From: Bacillota bacterium
Lineage (GTDB): Bacteria; Bacillota; Bacilli; Desulfuribacillales; Desulfuribacillaceae
NCBI GenBank assembly: GCA_023388635.1
Contig: JAEWFW010000049.1
Span: 29,405-93,404, forward strand
Length of the DNA: 64,000 nucleotides
Direction of reading: 5' to 3'
The notes under the pieces are model-generated. The model did not search any database and was not told the origin of the DNA. It worked only from the letters and a program-made list of their open reading frames with translations. Each line of letters opens with the position of its first letter. Position 1 is the stretch's first letter. This document shows positions 8,131 to 16,930 of this stretch, piece after piece. The translations under genes and the position numbers were made by a program.

Positions 8131-9134
8131 TTAAAGTATGATTTGAATTGATTGAGTGATGTAGAAGAGTAAACTCCGTAACGGCACAATTCGTATTTTG
8201 GCGAGTGGGGTTTTACTGTCCCCGGTTTTGTAGTAAATGCCATACGGTAGCCGGAATACTGCAACTGATAAATTGTCTTTTTGTCATACTCTCCGAACGG
8301 ATACGCAAAATACGGAGAGTTAATCAAAACTTTACTGAGACGCATGTCGTTTATAGCATCAGCCGGTGGCTTAGTGAGCAGATAGCCGAGCCCGTTGTCT
8401 TTTTTGTGAAAATCGTGCGTATGGCTGCCAATACTGAAAATATCTGTACTATAGCGAATTTCCGGCCAACTGATGTAGTTTAAGGTATCAGGATCGAACT
8501 TTTCCGGCTGGAAGCGAATCATACTGGTAATGGCAAATATCGAAGCAGGGTATTGATAGTTCTTCAAAATCGGATAGGCATAGACATAATTGCTCAAATA
8601 TCCATCGTCAAAGGTGATAAAGAACGATTTTTTCGGAAGCCGTATTTTCCCATCGATATAAGCCTCTAAGATCGACAACGGATACGCTTGGTAGCCGTTC
8701 TCGTACAAATATTTCATCTGTGCTTCAAAGCTTTCTACAGAAATCACAGAAGAGTTATTGTGAAAGTTCTTGTTTTCTTGCGCTTTTAGTAAATGGTGGT
8801 ACGTCAGCACAACAACATTATCTGCGTAAGAAAAATTACTTAAGAAGGATTCGAGATCGTAATACATAATATCTGTAATCTGTGGCTGCTCTGCAAAGTA
8901 AGCAATTTCCGTATTTCGATAAAAGTCTATGGGGACATTGAGATGAATCGCTAAATCATCTAACAAAGCTTGCCCCGTATAGTTTGTAAGATCTGCGTGT
9001 TGTAGAAAATCGGAAGCAGCTAATTGGGCAAAATCAGCAGCAAGAAATTCTGCCGGTAAGAAGAAACTCACAAATGGGAAACTTAAAGATAGAACTAAAA
9101 TTGTCAGTATCGCAATTATGGCTTTTGACTGCAT
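8127..9134 (-). CDS. Polysaccharide deacetylase (NodB homology) family protein
   Basis: 335 aa, membrane-anchored or secreted. The N-terminal hydrophobic segment (AIIAILTILVLSLSF region) acts as signal or anchor. The NodB domain starts near LTYHHLL. TFDDGY supplies the catalytic Asp and the metal-binding Asp, SHTHDFH the two metal-binding His, and YFAYPFGEYD the catalytic-arm motif. The closest well-known relatives are PgaB/IcaB-like N-deacetylases of exopolysaccharide or peptidoglycan sugars. The reading frame is open to 9206, but the ATG at 9134 has AAAGGAG six bases upstream, and its protein begins directly with the signal. It is the last gene of a minus-strand group behind lemA and htpX, 37 bases after htpX. 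Confidence 0.83.
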   Translation of the reverse strand: MQSKAIIAILTILVLSLSFPFVSFFLPAEFLAADFAQLAASDFLQHADLTNYTGQALLDDLAIHLNVPIDFYRNTEIAYFAEQPQITDIMYYDLESFLSNFSYADNVVVLTYHHLLKAQENKNFHNNSSVISVESFEAQMKYLYENGYQAYPLSILEAYIDGKIRLPKKSFFITFDDGYLSNYVYAYPILKNYQYPASIFAITSMIRFQPEKFDPDTLNYISWPEIRYSTDIFSIGSHTHDFHKKDNGLGYLLTKPPADAINDMRLSKVLINSPYFAYPFGEYDKKTIYQLQYSGYRMAFTTKPGTVKPHSPKYELCRYGVYSSTSLNQFKSYFK

Positions 9135-9171
9135 GGGTGCTCCTTTCAATGTTGAGACGGCGTGCTGGATT

Positions 9172-10077
9172 TTACATTTTTCGTAGTGCCTCAATCCGTT
9201 TGTCAATCGGAGGATGTGTACTGAATAATTGATTAAGCTGCGACGGTTTCAATAATGGATTGACAATGAAAAGGCTTGCAGTCGCCTCGCTGGCAATACC
9301 GACTTGTTTTGCCTTTTCTGGGTCACTATATGTAGCAATTTTTTGTAAAGCCGATGCCAGACCGAGTGGATAGCCGATCATTCTGGCGGCGGTAGCATCG
9401 GCAAGGTATTCACGGCTTCGCGAAACGGCAGTTTGCACAAGTTTGGCGAGGATCGGTGCCAAGACAATTGTCAGGATTCCCACGATCAACAGAATCGGAT
9501 TGCCACCCTTGTTGTTATTGTTGTTTCGATTGTGCCCGCCCCAGAATATTGAGCGGGAAGCTAATTCGGCAATGTACACCAATGTTCCGGCAAGCACGAC
9601 GACAATTGATGAATACAGAATGTCATAATTTTTGATATGAGCCATCTCGTGTGCAATCACACCTTCAAGCTCCTCCCTATTTAATCGATCGATTAATCCC
9701 CGGGTCACGGCGACGACACCGTGCTCAGGATTCCGGCCGGTGGCGAAAGCGTTGGGAATATCCGTTTCGATCACATATGCCTTAGGTGTAGGGATTCCGG
9801 CAGCGATTGCCACACCCTCTATTGTGTGATACAAATATGGTTCTTGCGCTTTAGAGACAGGTCGGGCATTTGTCATTTTCAAGATCATTTTGTCACTGTT
9901 ATAGTAACTGAAAAAGACACTGACGATCGTGATGATAAAAGCGATAAGTACGAACATAGAACTTGTCGCAGGATCCATAAGATAACCGATAAAATACGAT
10001 GCTATCAGTATTAAACCGATAAATATAAACACGAACACAAACGTATTGCGCTTGTTTCGGCTAATTTGCTGGTACAT
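9172..10077 (-). CDS. htpX: HtpX-like M48 zinc metalloprotease
   Basis: A 301-aa integral membrane protease of the M48B (HtpX) family, involved in quality control of membrane proteins. Two transmembrane segments lie at about residues 13-34 and 40-57. The zinc motif HEMAH is at 143-147. Two more membrane helices follow (about 157-175 and 192-215), and the third ligand is in SREYLADATAARM. The C-terminal FSTHPPIDKRIEALRKM is typical of the family. It lies downstream of lemA on the same strand; lemA-htpX pairing is common in bacteria. The length is normal. Confidence 0.9.
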   Translation of the reverse strand: MYQQISRNKRNTFVFVFIFIGLILIASYFIGYLMDPATSSMFVLIAFIITIVSVFFSYYNSDKMILKMTNARPVSKAQEPYLYHTIEGVAIAAGIPTPKAYVIETDIPNAFATGRNPEHGVVAVTRGLIDRLNREELEGVIAHEMAHIKNYDILYSSIVVVLAGTLVYIAELASRSIFWGGHNRNNNNNKGGNPILLIVGILTIVLAPILAKLVQTAVSRSREYLADATAARMIGYPLGLASALQKIATYSDPEKAKQVGIASEATASLFIVNPLLKPSQLNQLFSTHPPIDKRIEALRKM

Positions 10078-10135
10078 AAATTACAACACCTCCGGTCAAG
10101 CAGAGATAAAGCATGGATTGAAAGCAGCTGCGTAA

Positions 10136-10681
10136 TTAAAATTCGACCTTCACCGGTCTGCGGGCTTCTTCGTTTTCCGCATTAAATGATTCCGCTGCGT
10201 TAAAATTAAACATATTGGCAAAAATATTATTAGGGAAAACCTGCAACGCCGTATTATAATCCATGACAGAATTGTTGTAATGTTGTCTGGCGTACGTGAT
10301 TTTGTTTTCTGTCCCGGATAGTTCTTCCTGTAGCATCATAAAGTTTTGCGAAGCCTTTAAATCCGGATAGTTCTCCGACACGGCAAATAATGACTTCAAG
10401 GCACCGGACATCATGTTCTCAGCTATAGCCTGTTCTTTGACACTTCCGGCGTTGAGAAAAGATGTTCTCGCCTTTGTCACGTTCTCTAAGACACTCTTTT
10501 CATGCTCCATGTAGCCTTTTACAGTAGACACCAAATTGGGAATCAGATCGAAACGGCGTTGCAATTGAGTTTCAATACCTGCCCATGCATTCTTTACGGC
10601 ATTTCTTTTGGAAACGAGGTTGTTGTAAATCAATACGGAGAATAAGAGTAATGCGCCAACAGCAATAGCAAGAACGATCAT
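10136..10681 (-). CDS. lemA: LemA family protein
   Basis: 181 aa, with one N-terminal transmembrane helix (about 2-20) and a long helical cytosolic or surface part. The conserved LemA core is visible as YNNLVSKRNAVKNAWAGIE, QLQRRFDLIPNLVSTVKGY, the ENYPDLKAS segment, and AGIE/TENKITYARQHYN. The C-terminus VFPNNIFANMFNF region followed by FNAENEEARRPVKVEF closes the family signature. The molecular function is poorly known; pairing with HtpX suggests a membrane-stress role. The start has GAGAGGAG eight bases upstream. It is the first gene of lemA-htpX-deacetylase. Confidence 0.9.
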   Translation of the reverse strand: MIVLAIAVGALLLFSVLIYNNLVSKRNAVKNAWAGIETQLQRRFDLIPNLVSTVKGYMEHEKSVLENVTKARTSFLNAGSVKEQAIAENMMSGALKSLFAVSENYPDLKASQNFMMLQEELSGTENKITYARQHYNNSVMDYNTALQVFPNNIFANMFNFNAAESFNAENEEARRPVKVEF

Positions 10682-10874
10682 GTCAAAACTCCTCTCTAAC
10701 TTGTAGCGATTTTGCAGTGTTTTATAATATTTGCAACATCCTTATTATTGTATCAAAAAAAATAAAAAAAATATATGCAACAGCATGGTAAATATGTAAT
10801 AATACTATGAGGCAGAAAATCGAAGACATACGCAACAAAAATTAAATGACAGAAAGTGGAGATTAAGAAAAGGT

Positions 10875-12680
10875 ATGAAAAATTTAACACAAAACCCTAA
10901 TATTAGGAACATTGCGATTATTGCCCACGTCGACCATGGAAAAACAACATTAGTAGATCACATGCTAAGACAAAGCGGAACATTTCGCGCGCATCAGGAA
11001 GTAGACGAGCGTGTCATGGACAGCATGGATTTGGAGCGTGAGCGCGGCATTACAATCGCAGCGAAGAACTGTGCGGTATATTGGGGTGATGTGAAAATAA
11101 ACATTCTCGATACACCAGGTCACGCCGACTTTGGCGGTGAGGTAGAAAGAGCCTTGAAAATGGTAGATGGTGTCATCTTACTCGTAGACTCATCAGAAGG
11201 ACCGCTACCGCAAACGCGCTTCGTATTAAAGAAAGCATTGGAAGCGAATTTGCGTATTATTGTTTGCGTCAATAAAATTGATCGCAGTGATGCAAGACCG
11301 CAGGAAGTTTTAGACGAAGTATATGATTTGTTTATCGATCTTGATGCATCGGAAGAACAATTGGATTTCCCAGTATTATATTCAATCGGCGTCAAAGGAA
11401 TTGCCCAGAACTCTTTAGAAGAAACAAGCGATAGTTTGAGTCCATTGTTCGAAAAGGTGATTGAGCATATGCCGGCACCTTCTTACGATCCGGAAGAACC
11501 ATTCCAAATGCTGGTGACAAATCTTGATTATTCAGAGTACCTCGGAAGATTGGCTATCGGTCGCGTATTCCATGGCACCGTGAGAAGTAATGATCAATTA
11601 GTATGTATTAATGAGCAAAATGAACAAATATCCTTGCGCATATCGAAGCTGCAAGTATACGACGGCGTCAGACTGCAAGAAATGAAAGAAGCAACCGCAG
11701 GGGAAATTGTCATTCTCGCCGGAATTGAAAATGTAAAAATTGGCGACACGATTGCTAACAAAGAGACACCAAAGGCACTTCCGCGCATTACGGTCGATGA
11801 GCCGACAGTCTCGATGCTGTTTACGATCAATACATCCCCGTTGGCAGGTAAAGAGGGAAAAATTGTTCAGGGTGCTAAAATCCGTGAACGCTTATATAGA
11901 GAGACATTGCGCAACGTGGCAATTCGCGTGGAAGATACGGAAGAACGCGACAGCTTTATCGTCAAAGGTCGCGGCGAATTGCAAATGGCGATTTTAATTG
12001 AGCAAATGAGAAGAGAAGGCTTTGAATTTACCGTCGGCAGACCGGTCGTCATTTTCAGACAGGAAGAGGGCAAGAAGTTGGAGCCGATTGAGCGTTTGTT
12101 TGTCGACTGTGATGAAGCCTTTGTTGGTATCGTTACGGAAAAATTATCGCAGCGCAAAGGGCGCTTGATGAACATGGATAATAAAGGTAGCGGCAGAGCA
12201 ATGATGGAATTCTCCGTGCCTTCCCGTTCGCTGCTGGGATACCGCAACGAGTTTTTAACAGATACCAAAGGTACGGGGCTTATGAACTCTTACTTAGAAG
12301 GGTTTGAAGAATACCGTGGTGACTTCCCTTCGAGAATCAATGGTTCGCTCGTAGCAGACCGTTCAGGATCTGCCGTGCCGTACGCATTGTTTAACCTCGA
12401 ACCGAGAGGGATTTTATTCGTTCAACCTGGCGACCCGGTATATGAAGGTATGATCATTGGTGAGAACAGCCGTAGTCAAGATTTGGATGTCAACCCATGT
12501 AAAGAGAAAAAGGCGACAAATGTGCGTTCAGCCGGAAAAGACACGGGAATCGTTTTGACACCGGTATTGCCGATGGCGTTGGAGAAAGCGATCGATTTTA
12601 TACGGGAAGACGAACAAATCGAAATTACTCCGAAATCAATCCGCCTGCGCAAGACAATTTTACAGGCGAATCTTCGCTAA
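10875..12680 (+). CDS. typA: Ribosome-associated translational GTPase BipA/TypA
   Basis: 601 aa, close to the family's usual 605-615. The G-domain motifs are AHVDHGKTTL (G1), RERGITI (G2), DTPGHADF (G3) and NKIDR (G4). They are followed by EF-G-like domains II, III and V and the BipA-specific C-terminal part (GTGLMNSYLEGFEEY, SRSQDLDVNPCKEKKATNVR, ITPKSIRLRKTIL). The protein binds the 70S ribosome and assists 50S biogenesis, mainly at low temperature or under stress. It is divergent from lemA across a 193-bp AT-rich spacer and followed by a strong terminator, so probably monocistronic. Confidence 0.97.
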   Translation: MKNLTQNPNIRNIAIIAHVDHGKTTLVDHMLRQSGTFRAHQEVDERVMDSMDLERERGITIAAKNCAVYWGDVKINILDTPGHADFGGEVERALKMVDGVILLVDSSEGPLPQTRFVLKKALEANLRIIVCVNKIDRSDARPQEVLDEVYDLFIDLDASEEQLDFPVLYSIGVKGIAQNSLEETSDSLSPLFEKVIEHMPAPSYDPEEPFQMLVTNLDYSEYLGRLAIGRVFHGTVRSNDQLVCINEQNEQISLRISKLQVYDGVRLQEMKEATAGEIVILAGIENVKIGDTIANKETPKALPRITVDEPTVSMLFTINTSPLAGKEGKIVQGAKIRERLYRETLRNVAIRVEDTEERDSFIVKGRGELQMAILIEQMRREGFEFTVGRPVVIFRQEEGKKLEPIERLFVDCDEAFVGIVTEKLSQRKGRLMNMDNKGSGRAMMEFSVPSRSLLGYRNEFLTDTKGTGLMNSYLEGFEEYRGDFPSRINGSLVADRSGSAVPYALFNLEPRGILFVQPGDPVYEGMIIGENSRSQDLDVNPCKEKKATNVRSAGKDTGIVLTPVLPMALEKAIDFIREDEQIEITPKSIRLRKTILQANLR

Positions 12681-12746
12681 GATACTTGAAGCGAGTTCTT
12701 AAATTAGCTGGAGATTTTTTGAAGTTAAAGATAGTGATTAAAATAA

Positions 12747-12788
12747 GCGCACCAAAAGCTGATCATGCTTTTAGGTGCGCTTTTGTTT
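12747..12788 (+). terminator. Rho-independent terminator after typA
   Basis: GCGCACCAAAAGC and GCTTTTAGGTGCGC flank a 7-nt loop; TTTTGTTT follows. The arms are almost perfectly complementary. Confidence 0.9.
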
Positions 12789-12865
12789 ATAGGGTTGAGG
12801 GATAGTTCGTTGTGCCTGCTTAGCGATTTTGTTTGCTTAACGATTTTGTTCTCAGCTAGTCTCTT

Positions 12866-13498
12866 TTAGCTTGTCTCTTTTGTCGATGAGTTGTGTATTA
12901 GAGTATCAAAAAACTCCTTTTGTTCAAAGGCATTGATCACTGTATTGAGCCAAGTGTAGTAAGCAATCGCAAAGTTGATTTTTTGCAACATTTCCAGAGC
13001 TTCTTCGATATCCTGGGTAGTTCCCTTTGCATCCTCGAAGCTCGCTTTTTCAAATGGCGTGCCTGTATGTGCTCTTTGCGAAACGCTTTCTGAAGATGTA
13101 TTATTCCTCAAGTCATTTACAACCGACAATAACTCAGCTTTTGATTTCTGCAAAGCATCTAAATTGGTATGGACGGCTTTGCGCCATTGGATCGAGAAGT
13201 AATCGAGAAAAATCTGCTGCCAATCATCTTTTGTCTGGTACAGGTCTTTTCTAGCCCCTTTATTCCAGACTTTTTCCACACAGTTGAGATCCATCAGCGT
13301 CTTGATGCCAGTGCTCATACTGGTTTTGCTCATTTGCAGAGATTCTTTCATATCGTCAAGCGTCATCGGAGCGCCATGAAAAAACATCGTTCCATACAAC
13401 CGACCGACGGAAGGTGTCACCCCGTATAAATCCATATTGATCGCAATCGACTCGATGACCCGTTCTTTTGCGCGAGCTATTTTTGCTTTTGTATCCAT
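12866..13498 (-). CDS. gbsR: GbsR/OpcR-family transcriptional regulator
   Basis: A 210-aa MarR-related winged-helix regulator of the GbsR family, which controls choline and glycine betaine uptake or synthesis in Bacillus. The winged-helix core is VTPSVGRLYGTMFFHG, MTLDDMKESLQMSKTSMSTG and VEKVWNKGARKDLY. The C-terminal helical extension has FAIAYYTWLNTVINAFEQ. I start at the ATG at 13498, which matches the family N-terminus; the frame is open to 13546. It lies about 1.4 kb from the opuA operon, its likely target by family knowledge, with a truncated ABC exporter gene between. A segment at about residues 139-160 (SESVSQRAHTGTPFEKASFE) looks like a low-complexity insertion. Confidence 0.82.
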   Translation of the reverse strand: MDTKAKIARAKERVIESIAINMDLYGVTPSVGRLYGTMFFHGAPMTLDDMKESLQMSKTSMSTGIKTLMDLNCVEKVWNKGARKDLYQTKDDWQQIFLDYFSIQWRKAVHTNLDALQKSKAELLSVVNDLRNNTSSESVSQRAHTGTPFEKASFEDAKGTTQDIEEALEMLQKINFAIAYYTWLNTVINAFEQKEFFDTLIHNSSTKETS

Positions 13499-13632
13499 AA
13501 ATATAATCACCAATCCCGTCGTATCAATCATTGCGCTACACACCATTGTAATAAGTCCGTTGTTAAAAGTAAAGAGGTCTAGTTCAATGGGATGTACGCT
13601 GTAACGGGGTAAGGATGCCGGCTTTCCGTTCT

Positions 13633-13667
13633 AAAAAAGAGGCAAGCGCAATATACGCTCACCTCTT
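13633..13667 (-). terminator. Rho-independent terminator of the truncated ABC gene (minus strand)
   Basis: Read on the minus strand, AAGAGGTGAGCG, a 7-nt loop and CGCTTGCCTCTT are followed by a T-run. Two internal mismatches are tolerated. Confidence 0.75.
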
Positions 13668-13703
13668 CAAACATTTTCAAGTCTGTTCAATCAGTATAGT
13701 GTT

Positions 13704-14741
13704 TTAAGAAGCCTGTTCAAACTGGCTGTTATAGAGTTCGGCATAAAAGCCGCCCTTTTCCAGCAGTTCATCATGATTTCCACTTTCCACAATATCGCCG
13801 TCTCGCATAAAAAGAATGATATCGGCGTTGCGGATTGTAGATAACCTGTGCGCAATCACAAACGATGTTCTGCCGTGTGTCAACTTATCCATCGCCTCTT
13901 GCACAAGTCGTTCGGTCCGTGTATCGACAGAGCTTGTCGCCTCATCTAATATAAGCAGAGGTGCATTTTGAATCATAGCACGGGCAATCGTCACAAGCTG
14001 CTTTTGACCAGTCGACAGAGTCGCCTTATCATTGAGAACTGTATTATAGCCTTGTGGCAATGTGCGAATAAAGTGATGCAGACCAACAGCCTTACATGCA
14101 GCTTCTACGTCCTGATCCGTAACACCTTGTTTGCTGTATACAATATTCTCATGGATCGTGCCTTCAAACAGCCATGTATCTTGCAACACCATACAGAATT
14201 GCTCATGTACATTTTCCCTCGTCACTTGGCTGATCGGAATATTGTCGATCCTAATTTCTCCGCCGTCGAGTTCATAGAAACGCATCAGCAGATTGACAAT
14301 CGTCGTTTTTCCCGCGCCTGTCGGTCCTACAATCGCTACTTTTTGACCGGCTTTGATCTTGGCTGAAAAGTCGTGAATAACCATTTTATCCTGTTCATAA
14401 CCAAAGCGGACATTTTTAAATTCAACATGACCTGCAGGATTATTCAATTTATTTTGTTTTACGCTTTCATCAGCCAGTTCTTCCTCGTCGAAAAATTCAA
14501 ACACGCGCTCACTGGCAGCGGCAGTTCTTTGCAATGATTGCATCGACTGTGCCAGTTGCGATAGAGGCTGTGTAAACAGACGGATATAGATCATAAAGGC
14601 GACAATCACGCCAAATGAGATGGTACCGTTCATAGCAAGTGCCGCCCCGACAACACATACAGCTACATAGCCGAAGTTCCCGATGAAATTCATAATCGGC
14701 AGTATTTGGGGGGATTCGGGAGGATATATAAGAACCATCAC
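13704..14741 (-). pseudogene. 5'-truncated ABC exporter (fused permease/ATPase), likely pseudogene
   Basis: 345 codons remain of what should be a fused exporter of about 580-620 aa (LmrA/MsbA/YfiC type). The C-terminal ATPase domain is complete: Walker A GPTGAGKTT, Q-loop LQDTWLF, a signature LSTGQKQ in place of LSGGQ, Walker B LLILDEATSSVD and the H-loop AHRLSTI. Of the permease domain only the last membrane helices remain (about residues 14-60). Homology begins near QILPIMNFIGNFGYVAV. Upstream codons continue open for only about 20 residues to an in-frame stop, and the ATG at 14741 lacks a ribosome-binding site. The missing first 240-270 residues and the break beside the opuA promoter suggest deletion or rearrangement. 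A functional partner half-transporter is not seen. Confidence 0.75.
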
Positions 14742-14802
14742 CGCAAAGAGCGTACAGAAAAAACTGAACAGACTGAACGATGTTTATCGAAGGATATGGA
14801 GT

Positions 14803-14831
14803 TTGGGTAGTTACCGATATATCTGTATAAT
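14803..14831 (+). promoter_or_regulatory. Predicted SigA-type promoter of the opuA operon
   Basis: TTGGGT (14803-14808), a 17-nt spacer and TATAAT (14826-14831) lie about 37 bases before opuAA. The -35 is weak (3 of 6), as expected for an osmotically regulated promoter. No clear GbsR site could be defined by eye. Confidence 0.5.
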
Positions 14832-14867
14832 TATATAAGTAGAAAGTTCGGAGACTGAGGTGAAAGA

Positions 14868-16079
14868 ATGGAGAAAGTGAAAGTAGAAAATGTATCGAAA
14901 ATTTTTGGCAATCATCCTAAGAGAGCGGTAGAGATGCTCGACAAAGGTATGAAGAAAACAGAAATTTTGAAAAAAACGGGCATGACCGTGGGGGTCAATC
15001 GAGCGTCGTTCACAATCGATGCGGGGGAAATCTTTGTCATTATGGGGCTGTCCGGAAGTGGAAAGTCGACATTGATCCGCTTGCTGAATCGTCTGATTGA
15101 GCCTAGTGCTGGGCAAATTTTAATCGATGGCGTAGATTTAATGCAAATGAATAAAGAACAATTGCGCGATGTCAGAAGAAACAAGATGAGCATGGTGTTT
15201 CAAAAATTTGCGTTGTTCCCCAACAGAACTGTTTTAGAAAATGCGGAATACGGGTTAGAAATACAAGGGATCGATAAGCAAACCAGACAAGAAAAGGCAA
15301 AGCAAGCATTGCAGCTTGTAGGGTTGCAGGGCTATGAGCATAGCCTGCCGGATGAACTCAGCGGCGGAATGCAGCAGCGCGTGGGCTTGGCAAGGGCGCT
15401 GGCAAATGACACGGATATTCTGCTGATGGACGAAGCGTTTAGTGCTCTGGATCCGCTGATCCGCAAAGATATGCAAAATGAGTTGTTGGAATTACAGGAG
15501 TCCATGAGTAAAACGATTATTTTTATTACACACGATTTGGATGAAGCCTTGCGTATCGGAGATCGAATTGCGTTAATGAAAGACGGAAGTATTGTGCAAG
15601 TGGGTACACCGGAGGAAATTCTCATGAGTCCTGCCAATGAGTACGTAGAGCGCTTTGTCGCAGATGTCGATTTGTCCAAAGTTCTCACGGCGAGTCATGT
15701 GATGATTAAAGCAGAGACGATGGGTATTACCAAGGGTCCACGTGTAGCACTACAGTTAATGAAAGAGAGCGGAATCTCCAATATTTTTATCGTAGACAAG
15801 AAACAGATATTGCAAGGGGTAATTACTGCGAATGACGCATCTGCGGCTGTTGAGCAGGGGCAAAGCATCGAAGATATACTGATTCGTGATGTGCCACAAG
15901 TGAGTCCAGACACGTTATTGACAGATTTGTTCGAAATGGTCGCAACGGGATCGATTCCCTTGTCGGTTGTCGATGAGAACAAAAAGTTAAAAGGAGTTAT
16001 TATTCGAGGCTCTGTCATGGGAGCTTTGGCAGGCAACCTCAAAGATACTTTGGGAAATGGGGTGGAGACAAATGGGTGA
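14868..16079 (+). CDS. opuAA: Glycine betaine/proline ABC transporter ATPase with CBS domains
   Basis: A 403-aa ATP-binding subunit of an OpuA/ProVWX-type osmoprotectant importer. Family N-terminal features are NVSKIFGNHPKRAVEMLDKG and MTVGVNRASF. Walker A is GLSGSGKST, the signature LSGGMQQRVGLARAL, Walker B ILLMDEAFSALDP and the H-loop FITHDLDEALRIGDR. Two CBS domains occupy about residues 275-400; in lactococcal and bacillary OpuA these sense ionic strength or c-di-AMP. The ATG 14868 start has GAGGTGAAAG before it. It overlaps the permease gene by 8 bases in an opuAA-AB-AC operon. Confidence 0.95.
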   Translation: MEKVKVENVSKIFGNHPKRAVEMLDKGMKKTEILKKTGMTVGVNRASFTIDAGEIFVIMGLSGSGKSTLIRLLNRLIEPSAGQILIDGVDLMQMNKEQLRDVRRNKMSMVFQKFALFPNRTVLENAEYGLEIQGIDKQTRQEKAKQALQLVGLQGYEHSLPDELSGGMQQRVGLARALANDTDILLMDEAFSALDPLIRKDMQNELLELQESMSKTIIFITHDLDEALRIGDRIALMKDGSIVQVGTPEEILMSPANEYVERFVADVDLSKVLTASHVMIKAETMGITKGPRVALQLMKESGISNIFIVDKKQILQGVITANDASAAVEQGQSIEDILIRDVPQVSPDTLLTDLFEMVATGSIPLSVVDENKKLKGVIIRGSVMGALAGNLKDTLGNGVETNG

Positions 16080-16905
16080 TTTATTGCCGAGCATCCCACT
16101 TGCTGCTTGGATCGACAGTATCGTCGATTGGATGATGACGAATATGGCATTTATTTTTGATGTAATTGCCAAAGCTGTTCGAGGTTTTATTGAATTTATT
16201 GTTGACGGGTTGGCGTTTTTCCCACCGATTGTTGTCATAGCGGTACTCGTACTGATTGCTTGGAAGACCAGCCGCTTGCCTACAGCAGTGTTTACAGGTG
16301 TGGGATTGCTGTTGGTAGACAATCTCGGGTACTGGTCACAGATGCTTGACACATTAGTACTTGTATTGACAGCAGTGTTCATTTCTGTGTGCATAGGTAT
16401 ACCGCTGGGTATTCTCGTGGCACAGAAAAATCGAGTTCGCGATTTTGTCATGCCATTGCTTGATTTCATGCAGACAATGCCGGCATTCGTATACTTGATT
16501 CCAGCCATACTATTTTTCAATGTTGGTGTTGTTCCCGGTGTATTCGCGTCGGTAGTCTTTGCAGTGCCACCTACAATCCGTCTGACAAATCTCGGGATAC
16601 GGCAGGTTCCGTCGGAGTTAATTGAAGCGTCGGATGCGTTTGGCGCCACGAGTCAACAAAAATTGTTTAAAGTACAATTGCCGCTGGCATTGCCGACAAT
16701 TATGGCGGGAATAAACCAGAGTGTGATGTTGGCACTCTCTATGGTGGTCATTGCGTCTTTAGTAGGTGCACCGGGCTTGGGAGCGGAAGTGTACCGTGCC
16801 GTTGGACAGATTCAGGTAGGTAAAGGATTTGAGGCTGGGTTGGCGATCGTTATCTTAGCGATAATACTGGATCGCATCACTCAGAATCTATATAAAAAGA
16901 AATAG
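16072..16905 (+). CDS. opuAB: Glycine betaine ABC transporter permease
   Basis: A 277-aa polytopic membrane subunit of the ProW/OpuAB type. Membrane segments include PPIVVIAVLVLIAW, LVLVLTAVFISVCIGIPLGI, FVYLIPAILFFNVGVVPGV and SMVVIASLVGAPGLG. The EAA-like coupling loop is ELIEASDAFGATSQQKLFKVQLPLALP, and TMPAFVYLIP is a conserved ProW signature. I start at ATG 16072, which has GGTGGAG six bases upstream; the frame is open from 16057. The start codon lies inside the end of opuAA, giving translational coupling. Confidence 0.93.
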   Translation: MGDLLPSIPLAAWIDSIVDWMMTNMAFIFDVIAKAVRGFIEFIVDGLAFFPPIVVIAVLVLIAWKTSRLPTAVFTGVGLLLVDNLGYWSQMLDTLVLVLTAVFISVCIGIPLGILVAQKNRVRDFVMPLLDFMQTMPAFVYLIPAILFFNVGVVPGVFASVVFAVPPTIRLTNLGIRQVPSELIEASDAFGATSQQKLFKVQLPLALPTIMAGINQSVMLALSMVVIASLVGAPGLGAEVYRAVGQIQVGKGFEAGLAIVILAIILDRITQNLYKKK

Positions 16906-16930
16906 AAAATGTTTTTAAAGGAGGAATTTT

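Noticed and set aside
10682..10874. AT-rich spacer between lemA and typA examined for divergent promoters
   Set aside because: Several TATA-like boxes exist, but no -35/-10 pair with acceptable spacing could be chosen with confidence.
15987..16649. 220-codon minus-strand open frame across the opuA junction
   Set aside because: It is antisense to two well-supported transporter genes and Thr/Asn/Ile-rich without domain features.
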